Source: Microbacterium sp. T32
Lineage (GTDB): Bacteria; Actinomycetota; Actinomycetes; Actinomycetales; Microbacteriaceae
Length of the DNA stretch: 64,000 nucleotides
Assembly (NCBI RefSeq): GCF_001619615.1
Contig: NZ_LQQP01000007.1
Coordinates: forward strand, 1 to 64,000
Direction of reading: 5' to 3'
Shown: one piece after another, positions 47,926-58,117 of the stretch
Layout: every line of letters starts with the position of its first letter
How positions within the stretch are numbered: position 1 is the stretch's first letter
Program-made: the position numbers and the translations under genes
The notes under the pieces: generated by a model
The model's input: only the letters and a program-made list of their open reading frames with translations
Databases searched by the model: none
Told to the model about the DNA's origin: nothing

Positions 47926-49584
47926 TCAGTCGAGGTACTTCGCGTACGCCGGCAGCGTGAGGAACGCGGGGAACTCCTCGCGCAGCGCCACCTCGCGGAA
48001 CACCTCGGCGGCGTCGTCGAAACGGTCGCCCTCGACGCGGGGCGTCTCGGCGAGCACGTCGCCGAGCAGCCCCTCGACGTACTCGCGCGTGATGCGCGTG
48101 CCGTCGGCGGTGGAACGGTCCTGATGGATCCACTGCCAGATCTGCGAGCGCGAGATCTCGGCGGTCGCGGCGTCCTCCATGAGGTCGTCGATCGCGACGG
48201 CCCCCAGGCCCCGCAGCCAGGCCTCGATGTAGCGGATCGCCACCGAAACGTTCCCGCGCACCCCGCCCGCGGTGATCGGCAGGCCGATCCGCAGGTCGAG
48301 CAGCTGCGCGGGGCGCACCTCGACGTCCTCGCGCAGTCGCTCGATCTGGTTCTCGCGGTCGCCGAGCACGGCGTCGAACTCCGCGCGGGCCACCGGGATC
48401 AGGTCGGGGTGGGCCACCCACGTGCCGTCGAAGCCGTCGCCGGCCTCGCGCCGCTTGTCGGCGGCGACCTTCTCGAACGCGGCCTCGGTCACCTCGGGCT
48501 TGCGGCGGTTGGGGATGAACGCGCTCATGCCGCCGATCGCGTACGCGCCGCGCTTGTGGCACGTGCGCACGAGCAGTTCGGTGTACGCCCGCATGAACGG
48601 CACCGTCATGGTGACCTCGCTCCGGTCGGGGAGCACGAACCGCGCCCCGCGCCCGCGGTAGGTCTTGATGATCGAGAAGATGTAATCCCAGCGGCCGGCG
48701 TTGAGACCCGCGCAGTGGTCGCGGAGGGCGAAGAGGATCTCCTCCATCTCGAACGCCGCCGGGAGCGTCTCGATGAGCACCGTCGCGCGGATCGTGCCGT
48801 GGGCGAGACCCAGGCGCTCCTCGGTGAACGAGAAGACGTCGTCCCAGAGCCGCGCCTCGTCGGCGGACTCGATCTTCGGCAGGTAGAAGTACGGTCCGCG
48901 CCCCGCCGCGATGAGCGCGTGCGCGTTGTGGAAGACGTACAGCCCGTAATCCACGAGGGAACCGGATGCCGGCAGCTCGCGGCCCGCGCGATCGATCACG
49001 GTGATGTGCTTCTCGGGCAGGTGCCAGCCGCGCGGGCGCATCACGATGGTGGGCGTGCGCTCGGCGGTGACGCGGTATTCCTTCCCCTCGGGGCTGGTGT
49101 AGCTCAGCTGCCCGCGGATCGCGTCGAACAGCGAGAGCTGGCCGCCGATGACGTTGCGCCACGTCGGGGAGGTGGCATCCTCCTGGTCGGCCAGCCAGAC
49201 CCGCGCGCCGGAGTTCAGCGCGTTGATCGTCATCTTCGGGTCGGTCGGACCCGTGATCTCGACGCGGCGGTCCTCGAGGCCGGGACCGGCGCCGGCGACG
49301 CGCCACGACGGGTCTTCGCGGATGTGCGCCGTCTCGGACCGGAAGTGCGGGTCGTCGCCGTTGCCGATCTCGAAGCGGCGGCGTTCCCGCGCGGCGAGCC
49401 GGTCGTGACGCCGACGACCGAAGCGGTCGTGCAGCTCGGTGAGGAAGGCGAGCGCGGCGGGCGTGAGGATCTCCCGGTCGCGGCCCTCGAGCGGGCGCTC
49501 GATCCGCAGGTGCGGAGCGGGGGTGGATGCCGCGGCCTCGGGGCCGCGTCGGTCGGTGGTGGGTGGGGGTTCGATGAGGGTCAT
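47926..49584 (-). CDS. aceB: Malate synthase A
   Basis: A 552-residue enzyme from the ATG at 49584. Signatures include DPKMTINALNSGA, DQEDATSPTW, the catalytic arginine segment MRPRGWHLPEKH, and KTYRGRGARFVLPDRS. It condenses glyoxylate with acetyl-CoA in the cytosol, the second step of the glyoxylate bypass. The gene lies 58 bp downstream of aceA on the same strand. Length matches type A enzymes (about 530-550). Confidence 0.92.
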   Translation of the reverse strand: MTLIEPPPTTDRRGPEAAASTPAPHLRIERPLEGRDREILTPAALAFLTELHDRFGRRRHDRLAARERRRFEIGNGDDPHFRSETAHIREDPSWRVAGAGPGLEDRRVEITGPTDPKMTINALNSGARVWLADQEDATSPTWRNVIGGQLSLFDAIRGQLSYTSPEGKEYRVTAERTPTIVMRPRGWHLPEKHITVIDRAGRELPASGSLVDYGLYVFHNAHALIAAGRGPYFYLPKIESADEARLWDDVFSFTEERLGLAHGTIRATVLIETLPAAFEMEEILFALRDHCAGLNAGRWDYIFSIIKTYRGRGARFVLPDRSEVTMTVPFMRAYTELLVRTCHKRGAYAIGGMSAFIPNRRKPEVTEAAFEKVAADKRREAGDGFDGTWVAHPDLIPVARAEFDAVLGDRENQIERLREDVEVRPAQLLDLRIGLPITAGGVRGNVSVAIRYIEAWLRGLGAVAIDDLMEDAATAEISRSQIWQWIHQDRSTADGTRITREYVEGLLGDVLAETPRVEGDRFDDAAEVFREVALREEFPAFLTLPAYAKYLD

Positions 49585-49642
49585 GATCGTGGCTTTCGTG
49601 TGAGCCTCGGTGTCTTGGACACTCGAGAGGCGAAGAGGGGTG

Positions 49643-50959
49643 TCAGTGGAACTGCGCGGTCTCGGTGGAGCCGGCGAGGGCGAGCGTGGCGCTGTCGGGG
49701 TTGAGCGCGGTCGAGACGACGTCGAAGTAGCCGGTGCCCGCCTCACGCTGGTGGCGCGTGGCGGTGTACCCGTTGGCTTCGGCGGCGAACTCGGCCTCCT
49801 GCAGCTCGACGTACGCGCTCATGGCGCGTTCGGCGTAGCCGCGGGCGAGGTCGAACATCGAGTGGTTCACGGCGTGGAAGCCCGCGAGGGTGATGAACTG
49901 GAACGCGTATCCCATCGCGGCCAGGTCGGCCTGGAACGTGGCGATCTGCGCGTCGTCGAGGTGACGCTTCCAGTTGAAGCTCGGCGAGCAGTTGTAGGCG
50001 AGCAGCTTGCCCGGGTAACGGGCGTGGATCGCCTCGGCGAAAGCACGGGCGAGCTCGATGTCGGGCTCACCCGTCTCGACCCAGAGCAGGTCGGCGTACG
50101 GGGCGAACGCGAGACCGCGCGAGATGACGGCATCCAGTCCCGGACGCACCCGGTAGAAGCCCTCGCTGGTGCGCTCGCCGGTGAGGAACTCCGCGTCGCG
50201 CGGGTCGACGTCGCTCGTGAGCAGGTCGGCGGCCAACGCGTCGGTGCGCGCGATGATCACGGTCGGCACGCCCGCGACGTCGGCGGCGAGCCGGGCGGCG
50301 TTGAGCGTCCGGATGTGCTGCTGCGTCGGCACGAGCACCTTGCCGCCGAGGTGGCCGCACTTCTTCTCGCTCGCGAGCTGGTCCTCCCAGTGGATGCCGG
50401 CGGCCCCCGCCTGAATCAGCGACTGCGCCAGTTCGTAGGCGTTGAGCGGGCCGCCGAAGCCGGCCTCGGCGTCGGCGACGATCGGCGCGAGCCAGTCCTG
50501 GGTGATGTCTCCCTCGGCGCGCTCGATCTGGTCCTGCCGGAGCAGCGCGTTGTTGATGCGACGGACCACCGCCGGCACCGAGTTGGCGGGGTAGAGGCTC
50601 TGGTCGGGGTAGGTCTGACCCGCGAGGTTGCCGTCCGCGGCGACCTGCCAGCCCGAGAGGTAGATGGCCTTCAGACCCGCGCGCACCTGCTGGACGGCCT
50701 GACCGCCGGTGTAGGCGCCGAGGGCCCGGATGTACTCCTCGGTGTGGAGGAGGTTCCAGAGGTTCTCCGCACCACGGCGGGCGAGCGTGGACTCCTCGCG
50801 GACGCTGCCGCGGAGTCGGACGACGTCCTCGGCCGTGTACGTGCGCTCGATGCCGTCCCACCGCGGGTCGTTCTCCCACGCGGCGCGGATCTCATCGGCG
50901 GTCTCGGTCTGGTCGCCGGGGCGCAGGGGCGGCTGGGCGGGGGTGGCCTGGATCGTCAT
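49643..50959 (-). CDS. aceA: Isocitrate lyase
   Basis: A 438-residue enzyme. ATG 50959 is chosen because AAGGAGG lies 6 bases upstream. The active-site loop [17 protein letters not shown] holds the catalytic cysteine. HWEDQLASE and [15 protein letters not shown] are metal/substrate segments. It cleaves isocitrate to glyoxylate and succinate. The divergent RamB-like regulator and the shared 127-bp region suggest carbon-source control. Confidence 0.93.
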   Translation of the reverse strand: MTIQATPAQPPLRPGDQTETADEIRAAWENDPRWDGIERTYTAEDVVRLRGSVREESTLARRGAENLWNLLHTEEYIRALGAYTGGQAVQQVRAGLKAIYLSGWQVAADGNLAGQTYPDQSLYPANSVPAVVRRINNALLRQDQIERAEGDITQDWLAPIVADAEAGFGGPLNAYELAQSLIQAGAAGIHWEDQLASEKKCGHLGGKVLVPTQQHIRTLNAARLAADVAGVPTVIIARTDALAADLLTSDVDPRDAEFLTGERTSEGFYRVRPGLDAVISRGLAFAPYADLLWVETGEPDIELARAFAEAIHARYPGKLLAYNCSPSFNWKRHLDDAQIATFQADLAAMGYAFQFITLAGFHAVNHSMFDLARGYAERAMSAYVELQEAEFAAEANGYTATRHQREAGTGYFDVVSTALNPDSATLALAGSTETAQFH

Positions 50960-51045
50960 GTCGTCCTCCTTCGGGTGCCGGGCATCGGTGCCCGTGGAGA
51001 CCACTGTCCGCGAAGAATCACCACCCGAACCGAGAAACCTGCTGT

Positions 51046-51060
51046 GAAGTTTTGCCGTTC
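51046..51060. promoter_or_regulatory. Possible RamB-type operator
   Basis: GAAGTTTTGCCGTTC lies between aceA and the divergent regulator and loosely resembles the corynebacterial RamB consensus (AACTTTGCAAA-like). The match is partial, so this is a low-confidence suggestion based on position. Confidence 0.25.
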
Positions 51061-51086
51061 TTCCGTTTCGGTGAGATCATCCCGAC

Positions 51087-52562
51087 ATGGACACCGGAGT
51101 CTCCCTCACCGCCCCCGCCGCGGCATCCGACGATGAGGGCGTGGACACGCTCACGATCGGCAAACGCATCCGGCAGTTGCGGACGGCGCGCGGGATGACG
51201 CTCGACGAACTCGCCGCCGCGGTCGGCCGCGCGCCCAGCCAGATGTCGATGATCGAGACCGGCCGGCGCGAGGCGAAGCTCACGCTCCTGCAGGCGATCG
51301 CCCGCGCGCTCGGCACGGGTCTGGACGCTCTCCTGGATGCCGAGCCCCTCGACGCGCGCGCCTCCCTCGAGGTCGCCGTCGAGCGCGCCATGCGCGGGTC
51401 GACGTTCCAGGCCCTCGGCATCACGCCGTTCCGCGTCGGAAAGACCGTGCCCGATGAGGCGCTCGCCGCGATGCTCGCGCTGCAGGCCGAGATCGAGCGC
51501 CTCCGCGACGAGCGGTCCGCCACCCCCGAGGAGGCGCGCCGGGCGAACGTCGCGCTCCGCCGCCTCATGCGCACGCAGGACAACCACTTCCCGGAGCTCG
51601 AGCGCACGGCATCCGAGATCCGCGCCGCCGTCGACCACCCCGACGGTCCGCTCACGCAGCGCGCCGCGAGCGACATCGCCGCGTACCTGGGCTTCTCGCT
51701 GCACTACGTGCCCGACCTGCCGCAGACCACGCGCAGCATCGCCGACGTGAAGAACGGTCGGCTCTACCTGTCGACGCGGGTGGCGAAGGGCGACCCGCGG
51801 GCGTCGGTGCTCCAGGCGCTGTCGAGCCGCATGCTCGGGCACACCGAGCCGAAGAGCTACGGCGAATTCCTCCGCCAGCGCGTCGAGACGAACTACCTCA
51901 CCGGTGCCCTCCTCATCCCCGAAGCGCACGCGGTAGCCGCGCTCACCGAGGCCAAGGCCCGCCGCGTCCTCAGCATCGAGGACCTCCGCGACACGTACTC
52001 GGTGTCGTACGAGACGGCCGCGCACCGTTTCACGAATCTCGCGACGGTGCACCTCGGCATCCCGGTGCACTTCTTGAAGGTGCACGAATCGGGGACGATC
52101 ACGAAGGCGTACGAGAACGACGACGTGAACTTCCCGACGGATCGGCTGGGGTCGATCGAGGGGCAGATGTGCTGCCGCCGCTGGACGAGCCGCGTCGTCT
52201 TCGACGAGGACGACCGCTTCAACCCGTACTACCAGTACACCGACACCGGCAACGGCACGTACTGGTGCACCGCCCGTGTGGAGCAGTCGAGCGAGGGCGC
52301 GCACTCGGTGAGTGTGGGCGTGCGGTTCGACGACACCAAGTGGTTCCGCGGGCGCGACACCCCCCACCGCGGAGTCTCGCGGCACGCGGTCGAGGTGTGC
52401 TGCCGCCGTCCGCCCGCGGACCTCGAGGCGTCGTGGCGCGACAACGCCTGGCCCAACGTCCGCACGCCCCGGACCCTGCTCGCGACGCTGCCGACGGGGG
52501 CGTTCCCCGGCGTCGACACGACCGAGGTGTACGAGTTCCTGGAGGCCCACGCCCCGAAGTGA
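51087..52562 (+). CDS. RamB-like regulator of the glyoxylate bypass (XRE HTH + short-chain fatty acyl regulator)
   Basis: A 491-residue protein with an XRE-type HTH at about 22-80 (IGKRIRQLRTARGMTLDELAA), an ImmA/IrrE-like degenerate peptidase region (about 200-330) and the C-terminal ScfR-type domain (MCCRRWTSRVVFDEDDRFN, then EVCCRRPP). Corynebacterial RamB of this architecture represses acetate and glyoxylate genes. It is divergent from aceA, 127 bp away, fitting that role. CC pairs could sense a ligand or redox state. Confidence 0.85.
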   Translation: MDTGVSLTAPAAASDDEGVDTLTIGKRIRQLRTARGMTLDELAAAVGRAPSQMSMIETGRREAKLTLLQAIARALGTGLDALLDAEPLDARASLEVAVERAMRGSTFQALGITPFRVGKTVPDEALAAMLALQAEIERLRDERSATPEEARRANVALRRLMRTQDNHFPELERTASEIRAAVDHPDGPLTQRAASDIAAYLGFSLHYVPDLPQTTRSIADVKNGRLYLSTRVAKGDPRASVLQALSSRMLGHTEPKSYGEFLRQRVETNYLTGALLIPEAHAVAALTEAKARRVLSIEDLRDTYSVSYETAAHRFTNLATVHLGIPVHFLKVHESGTITKAYENDDVNFPTDRLGSIEGQMCCRRWTSRVVFDEDDRFNPYYQYTDTGNGTYWCTARVEQSSEGAHSVSVGVRFDDTKWFRGRDTPHRGVSRHAVEVCCRRPPADLEASWRDNAWPNVRTPRTLLATLPTGAFPGVDTTEVYEFLEAHAPK

Positions 52563-52668
52563 CGCGCGTGTGGGGGCGTTCGCTCCGCGATCCGCACGAC
52601 CTCATCGGCATCCGCTCCGATCCGGCTGACGCTGCGCTGATCACTGAGGTTGTGCCGGATGCCAGGAC

Positions 52669-54183
52669 TCAGGCCGGCTGCACCCGCAACGCGGCCCACA
52701 GCTCGGCGCGCGTGGCGAACGACGACAGGTCGCGGTCGAGCAGACGTTCGGCGAGGGCCAGGCGCGTGCGCACGGTGTGCCGATGCACGCCGAGCGCTTG
52801 CGCGGTGAGCTCGTGCGAGCAGTCGTGGTCGAGCCACGCGCGGAGCGTCTCGACGAGGCGCGACCCCTCGGCCGCGTCGTGGGAGGTGAGGGGGGCGAGT
52901 TCGGCGGCCGCGAGCGTCGGGGCGTCGGGCCCGAGCGCGGACAGGACTCCGGATGCCGCGACCTCGCCGAACGTCGTCACGGCATCGCGCCCGCGATCCC
53001 GGGCGACGCGGGCCTGCTCCACCGCGGCGGCGAAGCGGTCGTACCCGGTGGGTTCGGACACCCCGATCCGGGCGCCGAAGCGCTCCGCCGCTTCCTGGAT
53101 CGCCTGCCGCTCGTCGGCCGGCACCACGATCACGACGCCGTCGTCCGCGCGGCCGAAGAACACCGCGCCGCGGCGCTCCTCCGCGCGCAGCTCGAGGAGT
53201 TCCGCGAGGCCCCCGCTGCGCGTGGCCGCGGCGTCGGTGAGGGCGACCACGACGGGCGCCGTCGGCAGCGGTCCCCACGCGTCGCGCGCGATGCGGCGCG
53301 CGAGCGTCGGATCGTCGGTGAGGAGCGACTGCAGGAGCCCCGCCCGCAACGCGCCGCGGGCCCGGCTGAGTCCCTGGTGCTGCTCGAACGCGAGGCCGGC
53401 CATCGCGATGACGGCGGTGACGACGCCCCGACCCTCCTGGTCGAGTTCACCGGCCGCGATCGCGATGACGCCGCGCAGGTGTCCGCCGCGGCCCAGCGTC
53501 TGCAGCGTGAACGGGCGGTCGGCGATGCGCAGCGCCGAGGCCGCCCGTGCGCCCCGGCGCAGGACCGTGGCCACCTCGGTGCCGAGCGACGCCGAGGTCG
53601 CGGCATCCAGGTCGCCGCTGGGATGCTCGCGGGTGAGTTCACCGGCCGCGTCGTACAGTCCCACCCACGTGCCGAGCTGTCGCGCGAGTTCCGCGAGCGT
53701 CGCGCCGAGCCCGTCGGGGCGCAGCGCCGCGAGGGCGATCGCGCGCTGCGCCGACAGCGCCCACGTGCGGCGGGCGTACGCCTCGGCGGCGATCGCCTCG
53801 GCGTTGGCGCGGGCGACCGCGATGAACGGCGTGCGGTACGGCACCTCGAACAGCGGGAGACCGGCGTCGCGGCAGGCGGTGGCGAGTTCGGGAGGGATGC
53901 CGTCGCGCACCACCTCCGTGCCGAACCCGAGGCCCGCGACGCCCCGCGCAGTGAGTCGCTGGACGTAGTCGACGGCGGACGTCGCCCCCCGCCCCTGGAA
54001 CTGCGTGCCCGTGGTCAGGAGCACCTGCCCCTCGGAGAGGAACGGCGTGGGGTCGGCGAGGTCGCTGCTGTGCACCCACCGCACCGGCCGCGCGAGGTCG
54101 TCGGGCGCGCCGTTCTCGAGGCGCAGGTGCAGGTCGGGGCGACGCAGTAGCGCGCCGAGGGTGGGGGTGTCGGTGGCATCCAT
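52669..54183 (-). CDS. PucR-family transcriptional regulator
   Basis: A 504-residue protein from the ATG at 54183. The N-terminal PucR domain (about 10-125) includes GRPVRWVHSSDL-type sequence and LLTTGTQF. A GGDEF-like degenerate middle follows, and a C-terminal HTH_30 ends LTAQALGVHRHTVRTRLALAERLL near residue 470. PucR proteins control purine, polyamine and GABA genes. It is divergent from gabT and a palindrome lies between them. Confidence 0.85.
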   Translation of the reverse strand: MDATDTPTLGALLRRPDLHLRLENGAPDDLARPVRWVHSSDLADPTPFLSEGQVLLTTGTQFQGRGATSAVDYVQRLTARGVAGLGFGTEVVRDGIPPELATACRDAGLPLFEVPYRTPFIAVARANAEAIAAEAYARRTWALSAQRAIALAALRPDGLGATLAELARQLGTWVGLYDAAGELTREHPSGDLDAATSASLGTEVATVLRRGARAASALRIADRPFTLQTLGRGGHLRGVIAIAAGELDQEGRGVVTAVIAMAGLAFEQHQGLSRARGALRAGLLQSLLTDDPTLARRIARDAWGPLPTAPVVVALTDAAATRSGGLAELLELRAEERRGAVFFGRADDGVVIVVPADERQAIQEAAERFGARIGVSEPTGYDRFAAAVEQARVARDRGRDAVTTFGEVAASGVLSALGPDAPTLAAAELAPLTSHDAAEGSRLVETLRAWLDHDCSHELTAQALGVHRHTVRTRLALAERLLDRDLSSFATRAELWAALRVQPA

Positions 54184-54202
54184 GGGGCTCCCGCGGAATC
54201 CG

Positions 54203-54240
54203 CTGTACGTTTTGTACAGCCGGGTAGGGGAAATGTACAG
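54203..54240. promoter_or_regulatory. Candidate PucR operator (CTGTAC palindrome)
   Basis: CTGTAC-GTTTT-GTACAG at 54203-54219 is a perfect 6-bp-arm palindrome, and an extra half-site TGTACAG occurs at 54234-54240. Both lie in the 102-bp region between the regulator and gabT starts. Confidence 0.65.
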
Positions 54241-54285
54241 CACGGAGGGTATCGGGCCGCGGCCGCCTTCCCTACGCTCGCGGAC

Positions 54286-55644
54286 ATGACCGCACCGCAC
54301 ACCGTCACCGCGCCCCCCGTCGGCGGACCCTCGCTCCCGCAGGAGCGCCGCCTGGTCACGAGCATCCCCGGCCCCCGCTCGCAGGAGCTCCTCGACCGCA
54401 AGGCCGCCGCGGTCTCGGCTGGTGTCGGGCACACCGTCCCCATCCACGCCGTCGCGGCGGGCGGGGGAGTGGTCGTGGATGCCGACGGCAACTCGCTCAT
54501 CGACCTCGGTTCCGGCATCGCCGTGACCTCGGTCGGCAACTCTCACCCGGCCGTCGTCGCCGCCGTGCAGGAGCAGGTCGCCGCGTTCACCCACACGTGC
54601 TTCATGGTCTCGCCCTACGACTCGTACGTCTCGGTGGCGGAGGCCCTCAACCGCCTCACCCCCGGCGACCACGCGAAGAAGAGCGCGCTGTTCAACTCCG
54701 GCGCCGAAGCGGTCGAGAACGCGATCAAGATCGCCCGCAAGCACACCGGCCGTCACGCGGTCGTCGCGTTCGATCACGCCTACCACGGCCGCACCAACCT
54801 CACGATGGCGCTGACGGCGAAGCACATGCCGTACAAGAGCGGCTTCGGTCCGTTCGCCGCCGAGGTGTACCGCGCGCCGCTGTCCTACCCGTACCGTGAC
54901 GGCCTGTCCGGCCCCGAGGCGGCGGCCAAGGCCATCTCCGTCATGGAGAAGCAGGTCGGTGCCGAGAACCTCGCGGCGGTCATCATCGAACCCATCCAGG
55001 GTGAGGGCGGCTTCATCGTCCCCGCCGACGGCTTCCTCCCGGCGCTGGTCGAGTGGTGCCACGCGAACGGCGTCGTCTTCATCGCCGACGAGGTGCAGTC
55101 CGGCTTCGCCCGCACCGGTGCGATGTTCGCGTCCGAGATCTTCGGCATCGTCCCCGACCTCGTCACCACCGCGAAGGGCATCGCCGGCGGCCTTCCGCTC
55201 GCGGCCGTGACCGGCCGCGCCGAGATCATGGATGCCACCCACACCGGCGGCCTCGGTGGAACCTACGGCGGCAACCCGATCGCGTGCGCCGCAGCCCTGG
55301 CATCCATCGACGCGTTCGAGAACGACGGACTGATCGAGCGGGCGCGGGAGATCGGCGAGATCCTCCTGTCGCGCCTCACCGCCCTGCAGAAGAACGACCC
55401 GCGCATCGGCGACGTCCGCGGCCACGGCGCGATGATCGCCGCCGAGTTCGTCGACCCGGCGACGGGGGCTCCGGATGCCGCTCTGACTTCGGCCGTGGCC
55501 AAGGCCGCGATCGCCGAGGGCGTGATCGTGCTCACGTGCGGGACCTACGGGAACGTCATCCGGTTCCTCCCGCCGCTGTCCATCGGCGACGATCTGCTCC
55601 ACGAGGGCCTGGACGTCGTCGCCGGCGCGCTCGCGCGTCACTGA
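54286..55644 (+). CDS. gabT: 4-aminobutyrate--2-oxoglutarate transaminase
   Basis: A 452-residue class III aminotransferase. It has DLGSGIAVTSVGNSHP, NSGAEAVENAIKIAR, DEVQSGFARTG and the PLP lysine Lys297 in TTAKGIAGGLPLAAV. It converts GABA to succinate semialdehyde. It is the first gene of the putrescine/GABA operon, ahead of the amine oxidase, permease and aldehyde dehydrogenase. Confidence 0.92.
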   Translation: MTAPHTVTAPPVGGPSLPQERRLVTSIPGPRSQELLDRKAAAVSAGVGHTVPIHAVAAGGGVVVDADGNSLIDLGSGIAVTSVGNSHPAVVAAVQEQVAAFTHTCFMVSPYDSYVSVAEALNRLTPGDHAKKSALFNSGAEAVENAIKIARKHTGRHAVVAFDHAYHGRTNLTMALTAKHMPYKSGFGPFAAEVYRAPLSYPYRDGLSGPEAAAKAISVMEKQVGAENLAAVIIEPIQGEGGFIVPADGFLPALVEWCHANGVVFIADEVQSGFARTGAMFASEIFGIVPDLVTTAKGIAGGLPLAAVTGRAEIMDATHTGGLGGTYGGNPIACAAALASIDAFENDGLIERAREIGEILLSRLTALQKNDPRIGDVRGHGAMIAAEFVDPATGAPDAALTSAVAKAAIAEGVIVLTCGTYGNVIRFLPPLSIGDDLLHEGLDVVAGALARH

Positions 55645-55760
55645 GCAGCACGACTCGAGGGGGCGGCAGGCGACCCGAACGCTCCGCCCCCTCGTCCGCA
55701 CCATCCGGGTCGCCGACACCGGTCACCGAGGCAAGTCGCCGAGACAGAAGGAAAGATTCC

Positions 55761-57221
55761 ATGAGCGAGATCACGCGTGACGTCGTCGTCATCGGGGCCG
55801 GAGCCGCGGGACTGACCGCAGCGAACGACCTGCGCAAGGCCGGACTGTCGGTCGTCGTGCTCGAAGCGCGCGACCGCGTCGGCGGCCGGCTGTGGACCGA
55901 CGTGATCGACGGAGCCATGCTCGAGCTCGGCGGCCAGTGGGTGTCGCCGGATCAGCAGGCGCTCATCGACACCGTCGCCGACCTCGGCCTGTCGACCTAC
56001 AGCCGCTACCGCGAGGGCGACAGCGTCTACGTCGGACCGGACGGGGTCGCGAAGCGCTTCACGGGGGAGATGTTCCCGGTCGCGCCCGAGACCGAGCGCC
56101 TCATCGACGAGATCACCGCGCGCCTGGATGCCATGGTCGCCGAGATCGACCCGGACAAGCCGTGGGAGCACCCGAACGCCGCCGAGTGGGACAAGATCTC
56201 GTGGGACGCGTGGCTCCGCCAGCAGACCGACGACGACGAGGCCGTCCGCAACCTCGCCTTCGCCACCGGCTCGGCGATGCTCACCAAGCCCGCGCACACG
56301 TTCTCGCTCCTGCAGTCGCTGTTGATGGCGGCATCCGCGGGATCGTATTCCCACCTCGTCGACGCCGACTTCATCCTCGACAAGCGCGTCGTCGGCGGAC
56401 TGCAGCAGGTGCCCGAACTGCTCGCCGAGCGGCTCGGCGACGACGTCCTGCTGAACCAGCCGGTGCGCCGCATCATCTGGGGCCCCGACGCCGTGGCGGT
56501 GGACCGGCCCGCGGATTCCGCGACGGGCAGCCGGGTCGACGACCTGCGTGCGCTCACGGCGCGGGTCGAGGCCGCGAAGTCCTCCGCCTCGGGCGTCACC
56601 GTCATCACCGACGACGTGACGGTCCGCGCCCGCTTCGCGATCCTGGCCCTGGCCCCGGTGCTGTACCCGCGGATTTCGTTCGAGCCGCCGCTGCCGCGCA
56701 AGCAGCACCAGATGCACCAGCACATCTCGATGGGGTTCGTCATCAAGGTGCACGCCGTCTACGACCGTCCGTTCTGGCGCGAGCAGGGGCTCTCGGGCAC
56801 CGCGTTCAGCCCGTACGAGCTGTCGCACGAGGCGTACGACAACACCAACCACGGCGATGAGCGCGGCACGCTCGTCGGGTTCGTGTCCGACCAGAACGCC
56901 GACGACCTGTTCCGGCTGAGCGCCGAGGAGCGCAAGGAGCGCATCCTCGAGTCGCTGTCGCACTACTACGGGCCCGAGGCCAAGAATCCGATCGTCTACT
57001 ACGAGAGCGACTGGGGCACGGAGGAGTGGACGCGCGGCGCCTACGCCGCGAGCTTCGACCTCGGCGGCCTCCAGCGCTACGGCGCCGACCTGCGCGAGCC
57101 GGTCGGCCCGATCCACCTCGCGTGCAGCGACATGGCCGGTGCCGGGTACCAGCACGTCGACGGCGCGATCCGCCAGGGTCACCGCGCGGCCGACGAGATC
57201 CTCGATCGCGCACGCGGATGA
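55761..57221 (+). CDS. puo: Flavin-containing amine oxidase, putrescine oxidase-like
   Basis: A 486-residue enzyme with the FAD fold VVVIGAGAAGLTAAN (GxGxxG at 12-17), GGRLWTD, LELGGQWVSPDQ and a C-terminal GYQHVDGAIRQGHRAADEIL, as in actinobacterial putrescine oxidases and monoamine oxidases. It would oxidise putrescine to 4-aminobutanal with H2O2 production. AGAAGGAAAG precedes the ATG at 55761. It overlaps the Usp gene by 4 bases. Substrate assignment is by context. Confidence 0.85.
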   Translation: MSEITRDVVVIGAGAAGLTAANDLRKAGLSVVVLEARDRVGGRLWTDVIDGAMLELGGQWVSPDQQALIDTVADLGLSTYSRYREGDSVYVGPDGVAKRFTGEMFPVAPETERLIDEITARLDAMVAEIDPDKPWEHPNAAEWDKISWDAWLRQQTDDDEAVRNLAFATGSAMLTKPAHTFSLLQSLLMAASAGSYSHLVDADFILDKRVVGGLQQVPELLAERLGDDVLLNQPVRRIIWGPDAVAVDRPADSATGSRVDDLRALTARVEAAKSSASGVTVITDDVTVRARFAILALAPVLYPRISFEPPLPRKQHQMHQHISMGFVIKVHAVYDRPFWREQGLSGTAFSPYELSHEAYDNTNHGDERGTLVGFVSDQNADDLFRLSAEERKERILESLSHYYGPEAKNPIVYYESDWGTEEWTRGAYAASFDLGGLQRYGADLREPVGPIHLACSDMAGAGYQHVDGAIRQGHRAADEILDRARG

Positions 57222-58117
57222 GCGCCCCGGTGGTCGTGGGCTACACCGCGACCGACGCCGGAGCCGACGCGCTCGCGCTCGGCATCCGGCTGGCTCGGGC
57301 GATCCAGGCACCCCTCGAGGTGGTCCTCGTCCTGCCCGACGACGCCCGGAGCGTCATCACGCCCCCGGATGCCGCCTACGCCCGGCTCGTGCGCGAGCAG
57401 GCCGAGCAGTGGCTCCGTGAGGCGGCGACCACGATCCGGGATGCCGTGACCCACCGCGAACGGATCCGCCACGCCGATTCGTTCGCGGAGGGTCTCGTGG
57501 CCTTCGCCGACGAGATCGGCGCCGGATACATCGTCGTGGGTGCCGCCAACGGCGGCCTGCGCGGTCGCCATCGCCTGGGCTCGGTCGCCTCCGAACTGCT
57601 GCACTCCTCCGACGTGCCCGTCGTCCTCGCCCCCGAGGGGTCCCGGCGCGTCGATCCCGCCGTGGGGATCAGCCGGGTCACGACCGCGATCGGCAGCAGG
57701 CCGGGAGCCGACGTGCTGCGGGAGGAGAGCATCGCGCTCGCCGCCGCCGCATCCGTGCCCCTGCGTCTGCTCTCGCTCGTCACCGTCGACCTGCCCCCGG
57801 GACTCGCCACCGGCGCCATCCGCATCGCGGGCGCCGCCCATGCCGAGGAGATGCTCTCCCAGGCGCGCACCGAACTGCCCACCGACGTCGCCGCCGAGGT
57901 CGTCGTCGCCGACGGCGACAGCATCGAAGAGGCCGTCCGCGATCTCGCATGGGATCCCGCCGAGCTCGTCATGGTCGGCAGCAGCCGCCTCGCGCAGCCC
58001 CGCCGCCTGTTCCTCGGTTCGACCGCGGCGAAGATGCTGCACGAACTCCCCGTCCCCCTCGTCGTCGTGCCACGCAGCCGTGCCGACGCCTCCGCCCCGG
58101 AAGGATCGCGGCCATGA
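57218..58117 (+). CDS. Tandem universal stress protein
   Basis: A 299-residue protein with two UspA-type folds, residues 1-145 and 150-290. The ATP-binding pattern is GAANGGLRGRHRLGSVASELLHSS in the first and VGSSRLAQPRRLFLGSTAAKMLHELP in the second. Its position between the amine oxidase and permease, with ATGA overlaps on both sides, suggests it modulates the transporter, as Usp proteins do for some APC permeases. Confidence 0.8.
   Translation: MSAPVVVGYTATDAGADALALGIRLARAIQAPLEVVLVLPDDARSVITPPDAAYARLVREQAEQWLREAATTIRDAVTHRERIRHADSFAEGLVAFADEIGAGYIVVGAANGGLRGRHRLGSVASELLHSSDVPVVLAPEGSRRVDPAVGISRVTTAIGSRPGADVLREESIALAAAASVPLRLLSLVTVDLPPGLATGAIRIAGAAHAEEMLSQARTELPTDVAAEVVVADGDSIEEAVRDLAWDPAELVMVGSSRLAQPRRLFLGSTAAKMLHELPVPLVVVPRSRADASAPEGSRP

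Noticed and set aside
46280-49306. A 1008-codon reverse open frame across the PaaK-like and aceB genes
   Set aside because: It is an extended open frame caused by high GC; the aceB frame with its full signatures is different.
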